Assembly (NCBI RefSeq): GCF_001981305.1
Contig: NZ_MSCW01000001.1
Coordinates: forward strand, 372,001 to 436,000
DNA length: 64,000 nucleotides
Source of the DNA: Marinobacter lutaoensis
GTDB lineage: Bacteria; Pseudomonadota; Gammaproteobacteria; Pseudomonadales; Oleiphilaceae
Direction of reading: 5' to 3'
Positions 47,107-56,120 of this stretch are shown here, piece by piece. The notes beneath the pieces are model-generated. The model worked only from the letters and a program-made list of their open reading frames with translations. It had not been told where the DNA came from and ran no database searches. Both the position numbers and the translations under genes were made by a program. Each line of letters begins with the position of its first letter. The first letter of the stretch is position 1.

Positions 47107-48110
47107 GAGATCGGCTCCTCGGCATGGGCTGTGGCGCTGCGTAGCGACGGCAGGGCAGCTTCGATGAGCGCACGGTCCAGGTTTTGAGTAATGAACACCA
47201 GGCGCGAGTGGCGGTCTTCCGTTGGCCAGGCCGGCAACGGGCGCAGCGGGTACAGGGTTTGCCGGACGCCGTGGAGGGCGAAGGGTTGGTCGTGCCCGCA
47301 CAGGTGGACAATGCCTTTGAGGCGCAGCAGGCCTTGGGGGCCCAGCGCTGTCATCAGTTCGCGGGCCCAGGATTCGAGGGCCGCCCCGGGCAGTGGAGTG
47401 GGCATCGAAAAGCTGTAAGCCTCGCTGGGCGTGTCGTGACTCCGGTGCCCGATTCCGGGTGCCGTGATGAATCGCCGCCCGGGTACGAGGTCAAGCAACA
47501 GGCGTGGATCGATCTCCCCGTGTCGCACCTCTCGGCGCGGCACCGTCGGGTTAAGCTGGTCCAATCGCCGTGACATGGCCTGGCGTTGGTCCTCGCTGGC
47601 CAGATCCGGTTTGGTCAGCAGCAGGCAATCGGCCCAGGCAACCTGTTGCGCGGCTTCCGTGTGTCGGTCCAGGATCTCGGGGCCGGTCGCCAAGTCCAGG
47701 GTGGTCACCACACCGTCGAGGCGGTATTTCGGGGCCACCTGGGGGTGCGTCGCCAGGGTGTGCAGGATCGGTGCCGGATCGGACAGGCCCGTGGTTTCGA
47801 TCAGCACGCGCTGGAACTGGCGCTGGCCATTGCGCGAGAAGCGCCAGGTGGCGTCACGCAGTGTCTTCACCAGATCCCCTCTTGTCCCGCAGCACAGGCA
47901 GCCGTTACTCATCTCAACCATCAGCCGTTCGGTGCTGTGGGCCACCAGCAGGTGGTCCAGCGCGGTTTCCCCGAACTCGTTGATGATGACCAGTGCATCG
48001 GCCAGCATCGGGTCTTGCAGCAGACGGTTCAGCAGGGTGGTTTTGCCGCTGCCGAGAAAGCCGGTCAACAGGGTTACGGGGATTCTCGTGGCCTGGGGAT
48101 CGCTGCTCAT
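47103..48110 (-). CDS. COG0523 (CobW/ZigA-type) GTPase, putative zinc chaperone
   Basis: 335 aa G3E-family P-loop GTPase. Walker A is [11 protein letters not shown] (about 18-28). The metal-binding CxCC motif is GCLCC (Cys71, Cys73, Cys74) after a Switch region with NEFGE. A guanine-specificity TKPD is seen (LLLTKPD), and the CobW C-terminal domain follows. COG0523 proteins such as ZigA, ZagA and ZNG1 load zinc into client enzymes; the operon partners here are likely clients or substitutes. Its ATG overlaps the folE2 stop (ATGA) and its stop overlaps the cysS paralogue start, so synthesis of the four proteins is tightly coupled. Confidence 0.93.
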   Translation of the reverse strand: MSSDPQATRIPVTLLTGFLGSGKTTLLNRLLQDPMLADALVIINEFGETALDHLLVAHSTERLMVEMSNGCLCCGTRGDLVKTLRDATWRFSRNGQRQFQRVLIETTGLSDPAPILHTLATHPQVAPKYRLDGVVTTLDLATGPEILDRHTEAAQQVAWADCLLLTKPDLASEDQRQAMSRRLDQLNPTVPRREVRHGEIDPRLLLDLVPGRRFITAPGIGHRSHDTPSEAYSFSMPTPLPGAALESWARELMTALGPQGLLRLKGIVHLCGHDQPFALHGVRQTLYPLRPLPAWPTEDRHSRLVFITQNLDRALIEAALPSLRSATAHAEEPIS

Positions 48111-49021
48111 CCTGCCGTATCCTCCGGTCGTGGAGCGACCCAGGCCGCGGCATCGTGGGGGTGCAGGCTTTCCATGTGGCGGACATGGACGGCCGGGTTG
48201 GCGAAGTCATCCCCCAGGGCATCCCGGATACGCCGTGCCGCATCCTCCACGAACATCAGGTTCTGGCCGTTGAGTGCCGCGAAGGCCTGTTCGTCCGCCC
48301 GTTTGACGGCGGTCTGTACCGGCGTGCCCAGGGCCGCCTCGATCCGGTCGATCAGCGCCAACAGGCCCAGGGTGTCGCCGTCGCTGGCCAAGTCCACGGC
48401 GACTCGGGCCTCGCTGCGCTGACTGTGGGGTGTGGCCAGGGTGGCGTGACGCCGCAGCCAATGGGCGACCGCTTCGGGGTCCAGACGCTCCTGTCCGGCG
48501 AAGGCGTCCAGAAAGCCCTGCTCGACCAGTTGCCGGGACAAGGCGGCGGAGCAGGGGCAGGTGGAGGAGTAGCCGACGGCAACACCCAGGCGAGCCCGGA
48601 AGGCGTCGCCGTGCAGGCTCGCATCCAGGGTCAGGGGGTAACTTTTCCAGCCCGAGAGTCCGGCGCTGACCAGTGCGGGGCGACGGACCAGCAGGGCCAG
48701 TTCCAGGCGCAGACGTGCATTCTGACTGTTGCAGTCCTGGTGGCTGTCGATCATGGCGCGCAGCAACCGATGCAGCACCCGGGGGCTGAGCGGTTCTCCG
48801 GCGAGGGTGTCCAGCAGCTGGTATAGGCGAGACATGTGGATCCCCTTGACGTGGGGGAGGGGCAAGTCGACCTGAACATCGGCGCGCGCGTGCAGCTCAC
48901 GCCGGTAGCCGGGTTCGGCAATGGTGACGGGCAGGTCGATTCCCTGCATACCGACCCAGTCCAGGGGGCTCAGTCGAGGGGCCTTGTCGGTCCGGGAAAC
49001 GTCGGGAAGTACGGCATTCAT
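48107..49021 (-). CDS. folE2: GTP cyclohydrolase FolE2 (GCYH-IB)
   Basis: Metal-flexible GTP cyclohydrolase I that makes dihydroneopterin triphosphate for folate and queuosine synthesis without needing zinc; 304 aa. The family marks [14 protein letters not shown] (about 57-70) and the catalytic [10 protein letters not shown] (Cys155/Cys157) are clear. ATG 49021 is preferred: a longer in-frame reading to 49117 would run through the Zur-type operator. It is the first gene of the five-gene operon. FolE2 replacement of the Zn enzyme FolE under zinc limitation is established in Bacillus and Pseudomonas. Confidence 0.95.
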   Translation of the reverse strand: MNAVLPDVSRTDKAPRLSPLDWVGMQGIDLPVTIAEPGYRRELHARADVQVDLPLPHVKGIHMSRLYQLLDTLAGEPLSPRVLHRLLRAMIDSHQDCNSQNARLRLELALLVRRPALVSAGLSGWKSYPLTLDASLHGDAFRARLGVAVGYSSTCPCSAALSRQLVEQGFLDAFAGQERLDPEAVAHWLRRHATLATPHSQRSEARVAVDLASDGDTLGLLALIDRIEAALGTPVQTAVKRADEQAFAALNGQNLMFVEDAARRIRDALGDDFANPAVHVRHMESLHPHDAAAWVAPRPEDTAG

Positions 49022-49080
49022 GCGGGCAATCCGGTATTGGTCGGGCTGGTGACTGTGTGGATTCGCGCTGTCATTCAGGC

Positions 49081-49103
49081 GAAATGTTATAATATAACAC
49101 TTT
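49081..49103. promoter_or_regulatory. Zur-type operator of the folE2 operon
   Basis: GAAATGTTATAATATAACAC followed by TTT is nearly a perfect match to the Zur box: arms AAATGTTATA and TATAACACTT mirror each other with one mismatch around the central A at 49092. On the minus strand it covers a -10 (TATTAT) lying 17 bases after TTGGCC. It shares the 13-bp core exactly with the znuA operator. It is 60 bases upstream of the folE2 start. Confidence 0.92.
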
Positions 49104-49150
49104 GTCTGCCGGGCCAAGCCGGTCGGGGGGAGGGCGGTGCGGTGCGTATA

Positions 49151-49180
49151 AAAAAACGCCAGCCCGGGGGCTGGCGTTTT
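49151..49180. terminator. Terminator after acnB
   Basis: CGCCAGCC-CGGG-GGCTGGCG stem with an A-run on its left and TTTT on its right, so it terminates acnB on the minus strand and could also act on the plus strand. It insulates the folE2 operon promoter from acnB. Confidence 0.92.
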
Positions 49181-49206
49181 CGAGGTTGGTACTTGGATGT
49201 AATGCC

Positions 49207-51801
49207 TCAGGCGACGCTCGCCTCGGCGGCCTTCTTGGTGTACTCCTCCATCTGGTCGAAGTTGAGATACTTGTAAATCTCCTTCGCCATGGTGTTGAGG
49301 TCTTTGGCGTATGCCATGTACTCCTCCGGCGTCGGCAGTTTACCCAGTACTGCGCCGACGGCCGCCAGTTCGGCGGAGGTCAGGTACACGTTGGCGCCGT
49401 CGCCCAGCCGGTTCGGGAAGTTCCGGGTGGAGGTGGACAGTACCGTGGACTTCGGTGCGACCCGTGCCTGGTTACCCATGCACAGGGAGCAGCCCGGCAT
49501 CTCGGTACGGACACCGGCGGTGCCGTAGATGTTGAAGTAGCCTTCCTCCATCAGCTGCTGCTGGTCCATCTTGGTGGGCGGAGACATCCACAGGCGGGTG
49601 CTCAGCGGCCCCTTGTGCTGTGCCAGCAGTTTACCGGCGGCACGGAAATGGCCGATGTTGGTCATGCAGGAGCCGATGAAGACTTCGTCCACCTTGTCGC
49701 CGGCGACTTCGGACAGGAACTTGGCATCGTCCGGGTCGTTCGGGCAGCATACGATCGGTTCCTTGATCTCGGACAGATCGATTTCCAGTACGTGTGCGTA
49801 TTCGGCGTCCTTGTCGGCACGCATCAGTTTCGGATCCTTCAGCCATTCCTCCATGGCCTGGGCGCGGCGCTCCAAGGTCCGGGCGTCGCCGTAACCCTCG
49901 GCGATCATCCAGCGCAACATGGTGATGTTGGAGCGCAGGTACTCCGCCACGGATTCCTCGGACAGGTTGATGGTACAGCCGGCCGCGGAACGCTCGGCGG
50001 AGGCGTCGGACAGCTCGAACGCCTGTTCGACGGTCAGGTGCTCCAGACCTTCGATTTCCAGAATGCGACCGGAGAACTCATTGATCTTGCCTTTCTTCTC
50101 GACGGTCAGCATGCCCTGCTTGATGGCATACAGCGGGATGGCGTGAACCAGATCGCGCAGGGTGATGCCCGGCTGCATTTCGCCCTTGAAGCGCACCAGC
50201 ACGGACTCCGGCATATCCAGCGGCATCACGCCGGTAGCGGCGGCAAAGGCCACCAGACCGGAACCGGCCGGGAAGGAAATGCCCATCGGGAAGCGGGTGT
50301 GAGAGTCACCACCGGTGCCCACGGTGTCCGGCAGCAGCATGCGGTTCAGCCAGCTGTGGATGATGCCGTCGCCCGGGCGCAGGGAAACGCCACCGCGGGT
50401 GCGGATGAAGTCGGGCAGGGTGTGTTGCATTTCCACGTCCACCGGCTTCGGATAGGCGGCGGTGTGGCAGAAGGACTGCATCACCAGGTCGGCCTGGAAG
50501 CCCAGGCACGCCAGGTCCTTGAGCTCGTCGCGGGTCATCGGGCCGGTGGTGTCCTGGGAACCGACGGTGGTCATCTTCGGCTCGCAGTAGGTGCCCGGGC
50601 GCACGCCCTGGCCTTCGGGCAGGCCACAGGCCTTGCCAACCATCTTCTGGGCCAGGGTGAAGCCTTTGTTGCCGGCTTCCGGGTCCTTCGGCAGACGGAA
50701 GGCATCGGAGGGGCCCATGCCCAGCGTTTCACGGGCTTTGTTGGTCAGGCCACGGCCGATGATCAGCGGAATCCGGCCGCCGGCCTGAACCTCGTCCAGG
50801 ATGACATCGGACTTGAGTTTGAACTCGGAGATGACCTCGCCGGCTTCGTTCAGGATCTTGCCTTCGTACGGGCGGATCTCAATGATGTCGCCCATGTTCA
50901 TGTTGTCGACCGGAGCCTCGAACACGAGGGCGCCGGCGTCTTCCATGGTGTTAAAGAAGATCGGGGCCACCTTGTTGCCGATACACACGCCGCCGGAGCG
51001 CTTGTTGGGCACGCCGGGGATGTCTTCGCCGAAGTACCACAGTACGGAGTTGGTGGCGGATTTGCGGGAAGAGCCGGTGCCGACCACGTCGCCCACGAAG
51101 GCTACCGGCAGGCCCTTGGACTTGATCTCTTCGATCTGTTTGATCGGGCCGGTCACGCCCGGTTCGTCCGGGGTCAGACCGTCGCGCTCCATCTTGTACA
51201 TGGCGCGGGCGTGCAGCGGGATGTCGGGACGGGACCAGGCATCCGGAGCCGGGGACAGGTCGTCGGTGTTGGTTTCGCCGGTCACCTTGAACACGATCAT
51301 CTTGATGCTTTCGGGCACCTTCTTACGGCTGGTGAACCATTCGGCATTGGCCCAGGATTCCATGACCGCCTTGGCCACGGCGTTGCCAGCGTCCATCTTT
51401 TCCTTGACGTCGTTGAAGGCATCGAACATCAGCAGGGTCTTTTTCAGCTGCTCGCCGGCCAGCTCGGCCAGCTCGGCGTTGTCCAGCAGCTCGACCAGGG
51501 TGGCGATGTTGTAGCCGCCCTGCATCATGCCCAGCAGCTTGACGGCCTGCTCCTTGGTAACCAGCGGGGAGCTGGCCTCGCCCTTGACGATGGCGGTCAG
51601 GAAAGCGGCCTTGACATAGGCGGCCTCGTCCACGCCCGGCGGAATGCGGTTTTCCAGCAGGTAGACCAGGGTCTCCTCTTCCCCTGCCGGCGGGTTCTTG
51701 AGCAGCTCAACCAGAGCAGCGGTCTGTTCGGCGTTCAGGGGCTTGGGGGGAATTCCCAGGGCTTCACGTTCAGCGACGTGTTTACGATATGCTTCTAACA
51801 C
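49207..51801 (-). CDS. acnB: Aconitate hydratase B
   Basis: Fe-S enzyme of the TCA cycle that interconverts citrate and isocitrate; 864 aa (E. coli 865). AcnB-type order: an N-terminal HEAT-like domain, the swivel domain, then the catalytic domains with cluster cysteines in [13 protein letters not shown] and [15 protein letters not shown] 51801 ([13 protein letters not shown]) aligns with the AcnB N-terminus and has GAGGG 8 bases upstream; an ATG five codons earlier is less likely. Monocistronic, with promoter and terminator visible. Apo-AcnB can bind mRNAs in E. coli. Confidence 0.97.
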   Translation of the reverse strand: MLEAYRKHVAEREALGIPPKPLNAEQTAALVELLKNPPAGEEETLVYLLENRIPPGVDEAAYVKAAFLTAIVKGEASSPLVTKEQAVKLLGMMQGGYNIATLVELLDNAELAELAGEQLKKTLLMFDAFNDVKEKMDAGNAVAKAVMESWANAEWFTSRKKVPESIKMIVFKVTGETNTDDLSPAPDAWSRPDIPLHARAMYKMERDGLTPDEPGVTGPIKQIEEIKSKGLPVAFVGDVVGTGSSRKSATNSVLWYFGEDIPGVPNKRSGGVCIGNKVAPIFFNTMEDAGALVFEAPVDNMNMGDIIEIRPYEGKILNEAGEVISEFKLKSDVILDEVQAGGRIPLIIGRGLTNKARETLGMGPSDAFRLPKDPEAGNKGFTLAQKMVGKACGLPEGQGVRPGTYCEPKMTTVGSQDTTGPMTRDELKDLACLGFQADLVMQSFCHTAAYPKPVDVEMQHTLPDFIRTRGGVSLRPGDGIIHSWLNRMLLPDTVGTGGDSHTRFPMGISFPAGSGLVAFAAATGVMPLDMPESVLVRFKGEMQPGITLRDLVHAIPLYAIKQGMLTVEKKGKINEFSGRILEIEGLEHLTVEQAFELSDASAERSAAGCTINLSEESVAEYLRSNITMLRWMIAEGYGDARTLERRAQAMEEWLKDPKLMRADKDAEYAHVLEIDLSEIKEPIVCCPNDPDDAKFLSEVAGDKVDEVFIGSCMTNIGHFRAAGKLLAQHKGPLSTRLWMSPPTKMDQQQLMEEGYFNIYGTAGVRTEMPGCSLCMGNQARVAPKSTVLSTSTRNFPNRLGDGANVYLTSAELAAVGAVLGKLPTPEEYMAYAKDLNTMAKEIYKYLNFDQMEEYTKKAAEASVA

Positions 51802-51893
51802 GATATGGACCCTCATCAGTTGGAATGTCCCGCGTTGGCGGCACCGGGCCGGGCGGGAGTTTTATGGCGGAATCGGCCTTAAACTGGCGCTGC

Positions 51894-51922
51894 ATTCTAT
51901 AGGAAACCCCTTATAAAGTTAA
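51894..51922 (-). promoter_or_regulatory. Candidate acnB promoter
   Basis: On the minus strand TTAACT (51922-51917), a 17-base spacer and TAGAAT (51899-51894), giving a leader of about 85 bases. Confidence 0.5.
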
Positions 51923-51995
51923 GTTGGACAGAGGTCGGAGGAATCTGTTATGTGCGCTATACTCCCGCCTCCCAAAGACTTCCCCTTTGACCGAT

Positions 51996-52601
51996 ATGAA
52001 CGACGCCCTGCAAGAAATCCACGACTTTCTGCCTTGCCGGACGCCCGGGCGCTGGCTTGAAAACGCACTGGCGAACCCGGACTTGCTGCTGATCGATCAT
52101 GCCCACTGTGAGAAGAAGGCGGCATCCACGGCGCTGAGCCTGATGTATCGCTATGTCGACAACACCGACCTGCTGAACAAAATGTCCCGGCTGGCGCGGG
52201 AAGAGCTTCGGCATTTCGAGCAGGTGCTGGCGATCATGAAACGGCGGGGAGTGACTTACCGTCACCTGTCGCCCGCGCGCTACGCCTCCGGCCTGCGCGC
52301 CGAGGTCCGGTCGGAGGATCCGGGGCGCCTGGTCGATGTGCTGATCGTGGGCGCCATCATCGAAGCCCGCTCCTGCGAGCGCTTTGCCGCCCTGGCACCG
52401 CACCTGGACGAAACGCTGGCGGCGTTTTACACCAGCCTGCTGAAGTCCGAGGCGCGCCACTACCGGGACTACCTCGCCCTGGCCGAGCAAGCCAACGGCG
52501 GGCCGGTCACGGACCGGCTGGATGCCTTCCTGGCACTGGAGCGCACGCTGATCGAGTCTCCCGACACCGAATTTCGTTTCCACAGTGGCCCGGTAACCTG
52601 A
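51996..52601 (+). CDS. miaE: tRNA-(ms2io6A37)-hydroxylase MiaE
   Basis: Di-iron monooxygenase that hydroxylates the isopentenyl group of ms2i6A37 in tRNAs reading UNN codons; 201 aa. The ferritin-like four-helix core shows the iron ligands in DHAHCEKKA, EELRHFEQV, IIEARSCERF and KSEARHYRDY. ATG 51996 (MNDALQEIHDFL) is used; the ribosome binding site is weak and longer in-frame starts lack family similarity. It is divergent from acnB and convergent with the LysR gene, whose stop is four bases away. Confidence 0.93.
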   Translation: MNDALQEIHDFLPCRTPGRWLENALANPDLLLIDHAHCEKKAASTALSLMYRYVDNTDLLNKMSRLAREELRHFEQVLAIMKRRGVTYRHLSPARYASGLRAEVRSEDPGRLVDVLIVGAIIEARSCERFAALAPHLDETLAAFYTSLLKSEARHYRDYLALAEQANGGPVTDRLDAFLALERTLIESPDTEFRFHSGPVT

Positions 52602-52605
52602 AGGC

Positions 52606-53487
52606 TCACAGTCGGCGACACAGGGTCATCCAGGCATCGATGCCGGCACTGCGGTATTTCTGCTTATGCAGGATGAAGTAAAACTGGCGGTCGAAGCGCC
52701 GGTGTTCAGGCACGGCAAGCGGCACCAGGCTCCCCCGCTTGAAGGCGTCGGCCAACACCACCCGGGACAGGCAGCCGATGCCCAGATTGGCTTCCACCGC
52801 CCGCTTGATGGCTTCGGTATGCTCCAGTTCCAGTAGCACGTTCAGATCCGGCAGCAGTCCGTGCATGCCCCGTTCGAAGCTTTGGCGCGTACCCGAGCCC
52901 TGTTCCCGCATGATCCAGGTGGCCTGGCGGAGGTCGTCGTCGGTGAGTGTGCCCTTGCTGGCCAGCGGATGCTCGGGCGCGCAAAAAACCACCAGCTCGT
53001 CTTCCCGCCAAGGGATCATGTCCAGCTCTGGGGACTGGATTTCCCCCTCGATCAGGCCGATGTCCAGTTCGAAATCCTTGACCCGGCGGGCAATGGTGGC
53101 GGTGTTGGCCACCTCCAGGGAAACCCTGGGACGGCTTGGCGACGTCATGTACTCGGCCATGACGCCGACCGCCAGGTAGTTGCCAATGGTCAGCGTTGCC
53201 CCCACTTTCAGCGCTCCCGCCTCCGAGTGCTTGCTGAATGCCTGTTCCAGCTCCCGCGCCTGGGCCAGCACCGACTCCACCTTGGGCCGGTACAGGCGGC
53301 CAAGCTCGTTCAGCTGCAGGCGCTTGCCGACCCGGTCGAACAATTGGATGTCGAACTGGCTCTCCAGCTCCTTGAGGGCGCTGCTGGCCGCGGACTGCGA
53401 CATGGCGAGGGATTCTGCCGCACGGGTGATGTTTTGGAAGTGCGCGGCGGCGAGGAACACTTCCAGTTGCCGAAAACTGAATTTCAT
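52606..53487 (-). CDS. LysR-type regulator, FinR-like
   Basis: 293 aa LysR regulator. The N-terminal winged helix-turn-helix (FRQLEVFLAAAHFQNITRAAESLAMSQSAASSALKELE) is followed by a periplasmic-binding-like sensor domain. It is divergent from fpr, the arrangement of FinR in Pseudomonas, where FinR activates the ferredoxin-NADP reductase gene under oxidative stress and affects sulfur assimilation. The FinR assignment rests on this context. Inverted repeats suitable for a LysR protein lie between the two genes. Confidence 0.87.
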   Translation of the reverse strand: MKFSFRQLEVFLAAAHFQNITRAAESLAMSQSAASSALKELESQFDIQLFDRVGKRLQLNELGRLYRPKVESVLAQARELEQAFSKHSEAGALKVGATLTIGNYLAVGVMAEYMTSPSRPRVSLEVANTATIARRVKDFELDIGLIEGEIQSPELDMIPWREDELVVFCAPEHPLASKGTLTDDDLRQATWIMREQGSGTRQSFERGMHGLLPDLNVLLELEHTEAIKRAVEANLGIGCLSRVVLADAFKRGSLVPLAVPEHRRFDRQFYFILHKQKYRSAGIDAWMTLCRRL

Positions 53488-53501
53488 AAGCGGTCGCTTT
53501 T

Positions 53502-53548
53502 TTATCGATTATCCCGAATAAGGTTATGAAAATAACCCATTTCATCGA
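53502..53548. promoter_or_regulatory. Nested inverted repeats between the LysR gene and fpr
   Basis: GGTTAT-N4-ATAACC (53522-53537) is a perfect inverted repeat of the LysR T-N11-A type. It sits inside a wider TATCGAT...ATCGATA pair (53503-53509 and 53544-53550). Both lie between the divergent starts and are good candidates for the regulator binding sites. Confidence 0.55.
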
Positions 53549-53625
53549 TAGGTTACTGGTCGGTTACACTGCCGGCAATTCGCAATGAGAATTTTTCCGA
53601 ACCGCCGTGCCGATATGAGGTCGAC

Positions 53626-54396
53626 ATGAGTAACCTGATGAAAGAAACCGTGACCAGTGTCCACCACTGGAACGATACCCTGTTCAGTTTCCGTACCAGC
53701 CGGGATCCCGGTTTCCGTTTCAAGAACGGCCATTTTGTCATGATTGGCCTGGAAACCGACGGCAAGCCGCTGATGCGGGCGTACAGCATTGCCAGCGCCA
53801 ACTATGAGGAGGAACTGGAGTTCTTTTCCATCAAGGTGCCCGATGGTCCGCTGACCTCCCGCCTGCAGAAAATCAAGCCGGGTGACGAAATTCTGTTGAG
53901 CAAGAAACCGACCGGCACCCTGGTGCTGGATAACCTGCTGCCGGGCCGGAACCTCTGGCTGATCAGCACCGGCACCGGCTTGGCGCCGTTTCTCAGCATC
54001 ATCAAGGATCCGGAAGTCTACGAGGCCTTCGACAAGGTCATTCTCACCCACGGTGTCCGGTATGTCTCGGAGCTGGCCTATCAGCAGCAGATCGAGTCCC
54101 TGCCGGAAAATGAGTATTTCGGTGACATGGTGCGTGGCAAGCTGCTGTACTACCCCACGGTGACCCGGGAGCCGTTCCGCAACCAGGGTCGGCTGACGGA
54201 TGCCATGGAAACCGGCAAGATCAATCGTGAACTGGGTTTCCCGGATTTCAATCCAGACGTTGACCGGTTCATGATCTGCGGCAGCCCGAGCATGCTCAAG
54301 GATACCTGTGCCATTCTCAACCGCATGGGCTTCCGGGAAGCCCGGGGCGGCGAGCTGGGGCACTACGTCATCGAGCGGGCATTCGTCGAGCAGTAG
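53626..54396 (+). CDS. fpr: Ferredoxin/flavodoxin-NADP+ reductase
   Basis: FAD enzyme that exchanges electrons between NADPH and ferredoxin or flavodoxin; 256 aa, the size of the bacterial subclass I. The FAD motif RAYSIAS (about residue 49), the NADP-binding STGTGLAPF and CGSPSMLKD, and the C-terminal HYVIERAFVEQ tail are all present. Start ATG 53626. It is divergent from the LysR gene; its expression is probably under that regulator. Confidence 0.95.
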   Translation: MSNLMKETVTSVHHWNDTLFSFRTSRDPGFRFKNGHFVMIGLETDGKPLMRAYSIASANYEEELEFFSIKVPDGPLTSRLQKIKPGDEILLSKKPTGTLVLDNLLPGRNLWLISTGTGLAPFLSIIKDPEVYEAFDKVILTHGVRYVSELAYQQQIESLPENEYFGDMVRGKLLYYPTVTREPFRNQGRLTDAMETGKINRELGFPDFNPDVDRFMICGSPSMLKDTCAILNRMGFREARGGELGHYVIERAFVEQ

Positions 54397-54466
54397 GGAG
54401 AATGGACCTGCGCCGGGGGCCGGTTAGCGATATGCTTGGGCGTGGATAATCAAAGGAACACGCTGC

Positions 54467-54877
54467 ATGTTTACACTTGAAATACACCCCCGCTTCAGTG
54501 ATACCGACGCTCTTGGTCATATCAGCAACACGTCCCTGCCCGTGTGGTTCGAGCAGGGGCGCACCCCCATCTTCGAAATTTTCCATCCGTCGCTGGATGT
54601 CAAGACCTGGCCGCTGATCCTGGCGCGCCTGGAAATTGATTTGCTGGCCCAGAGTTACTGGCACCTGCCGGTGGAAATCCGCACCGGTATCGGCAAGATC
54701 GGCAACAGCTCGTGCCACGTGGTGCAGGAGGCTTGGCAGAACGGCACGCGGGTCGCCCGGGGTGTGGCGGTGCTCATTCACTTCGATTATTCGACCGAGC
54801 GGTCGGTGCCGATTCCGGAGTCGGTACGCCGCCAGCTGGAGTGCCACCGGGTGTCGGAGGAGAGCCTGCCCGCCTGA
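54467..54877 (+). CDS. Hotdog-fold acyl-CoA thioesterase (4HBT family)
   Basis: 136 aa single hotdog domain. The N-terminal RFSDTDALGHISNTSLPVWFEQGR carries the catalytic Asp and the helix typical of 4HBT/YbgC-like enzymes. It should hydrolyse short or medium acyl-CoA thioesters; the substrate is unknown. ATG 54467 follows AAAGGAA. Stands alone after fpr. Confidence 0.88.
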   Translation: MFTLEIHPRFSDTDALGHISNTSLPVWFEQGRTPIFEIFHPSLDVKTWPLILARLEIDLLAQSYWHLPVEIRTGIGKIGNSSCHVVQEAWQNGTRVARGVAVLIHFDYSTERSVPIPESVRRQLECHRVSEESLPA

Positions 54878-54989
54878 CCGGCTCGGGTGCAGTCGCCGGT
54901 AACCGATCCGTAATATCGCGGACATGCGCTTGCGGGGCGGTTGCACCCATACTGGCGGAGTCTCCGCCGGTATCCTCGTGAGGTGTCCC

Positions 54990-55886
54990 TTGCTGCGAAC
55001 ACGACTCCTGCTGACCATCCTGCTGTTGGTACTGTCACTTGCCGGGTGTAGCCCGGACCCGGACGACAAGGGCGCGTCGGACGGCGAGCAGGCGGCCGAG
55101 TCCCGGGAAGGCACGGACATTTCCCTCTCCCTCAAACCGGGCCAGCTGGATTGGGTTGGCCAGAAAATATTCGAGAACGAATGCGCCTCCCGCTATGACT
55201 GTCTGGTGCACTGGAATCCCGGCGAGGCGTTTCCTTCGCTGGGGATCGGCCACTTCATCTGGTACCCCGAGGGCGTGGACGGCCCCTATGTCGAAAGCTT
55301 TCCCGCCCTGATCCGCTACATGGCGCAACGGCAGGTGGCGGTGCCGGAGTGGCTGCGGCAGCTGGAACCGTTCGAGGCGCCCTGGCCAGACCGGGAGACC
55401 TTTCTTGGGGCCCGGGACTCGGTTGCGGTGGCCGAGCTGCGCGAGTTCCTGGCCGGCACCCAGGGATTGCAGGCGGAGTTCATGTTTCGACGAGCCCGGC
55501 AGTCGCTGGAGCGGGTGCTCGCGAGCGCCCCGGCCGACCGGCGGGACGACGTGAGCCGGTACCTGCGTGAGCTGAGCTCGACCCCGGGGGGGCTCTATGC
55601 CCTGATCGACTACGTCAATTTCAAGGGGGAAGGGCTGTCGGAGAAGGAACGCTATCGGGGCCATGGCTGGGGGCTGCTGCAGGTGCTGCTGGCCATGGAA
55701 CCTGGGCCCGGCCAGACGGCTTTGGACGCTTTCCGCGAGGCGGCGGCGAGGGTGCTGACGCTGCGCGCCGAACGTGCTGACCGGGCCATCGAACGGGAGC
55801 AGTGGCTGCCGGGCTGGCTCAAGCGCCTGGACTCCTACCGGGAACCCACGCCCTCGCCGGTCGGGGGTGCCGCCAAGCAAGGTTGA
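54990..55886 (+). CDS. Lipoprotein of unknown function
   Basis: 298 aa if started at TTG 54990, which has GTGAGGT upstream; GTG 54978 is an alternative. A lipoprotein signal with lipobox SLAGC (Cys about 21) precedes an acidic linker. The remaining 230 residues are one domain that opens with GQKIFENECASRYDCLVHWNPGEAFPSLGIGHFIWYPEG. The Glu of FENEC followed by a Gly/His/Phe-rich loop resembles sequences seen in conserved hypothetical proteins of planctomycetes and marine gammaproteobacteria. A lysozyme-like fold is conceivable but not shown. No partner genes are apparent. Confidence 0.75.
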   Translation: MLRTRLLLTILLLVLSLAGCSPDPDDKGASDGEQAAESREGTDISLSLKPGQLDWVGQKIFENECASRYDCLVHWNPGEAFPSLGIGHFIWYPEGVDGPYVESFPALIRYMAQRQVAVPEWLRQLEPFEAPWPDRETFLGARDSVAVAELREFLAGTQGLQAEFMFRRARQSLERVLASAPADRRDDVSRYLRELSSTPGGLYALIDYVNFKGEGLSEKERYRGHGWGLLQVLLAMEPGPGQTALDAFREAAARVLTLRAERADRAIEREQWLPGWLKRLDSYREPTPSPVGGAAKQG

Positions 55887-55959
55887 ATTCCAAATCCTGA
55901 GATTTGTTCTACTTTTATCGGAAGGTGCCCCAGAATCGAGCGCGCGGGGGCAAGGTGTT

Positions 55960-55976
55960 CCGAATCGATGCATCGG
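55960..55976. promoter_or_regulatory. Palindrome upstream of the sigma54 promoter
   Basis: CCGA...TCGG arms around CGATGCATCG (55966-55975, a perfect palindrome), about 85-100 bases upstream of the predicted -24/-12 site. That is a typical distance for an activator enhancer site. Confidence 0.35.
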
Positions 55977-56056
55977 TTGACCACCGATCCCCGCCTGCGC
56001 TCGCTCTCTGTGTGTACCTCATTGAAAAATATAAAAAATCAACCAAAGGGGCAGGC

Positions 56057-56071
56057 TGGCCCGAACCTTGC
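56057..56071 (+). promoter_or_regulatory. Sigma54 (RpoN) promoter of the amino-acid ABC operon
   Basis: TGGCCCGAACCTTGC matches the -24/-12 consensus (TGGCAC-N5-TTGC) with exactly 10 bases between the invariant GG and GC. It lies 50 bases upstream of the binding-protein start codon. Nitrogen or acidic-amino-acid control through RpoN is common for such transporters. Confidence 0.75.
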
Positions 56072-56120
56072 CTGTGTTCCCGCCGTTGAACTTCATCAAC
56101 GGACATTCGGAGATTAAAAA

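Noticed and set aside
49022..49117. Longer N-terminus for FolE2 from an upstream in-frame start
   Set aside because: It would translate through the Zur-type operator and the -10 region; the ATG at 49021 gives the usual family length.
49102..51798. 898-codon open frame on the plus strand opposite acnB
   Set aside because: Mirror of acnB third-position GC bias; the composition (His/Gly/Val/Gln repeats) is non-protein-like and it would start inside the acnB terminator region.
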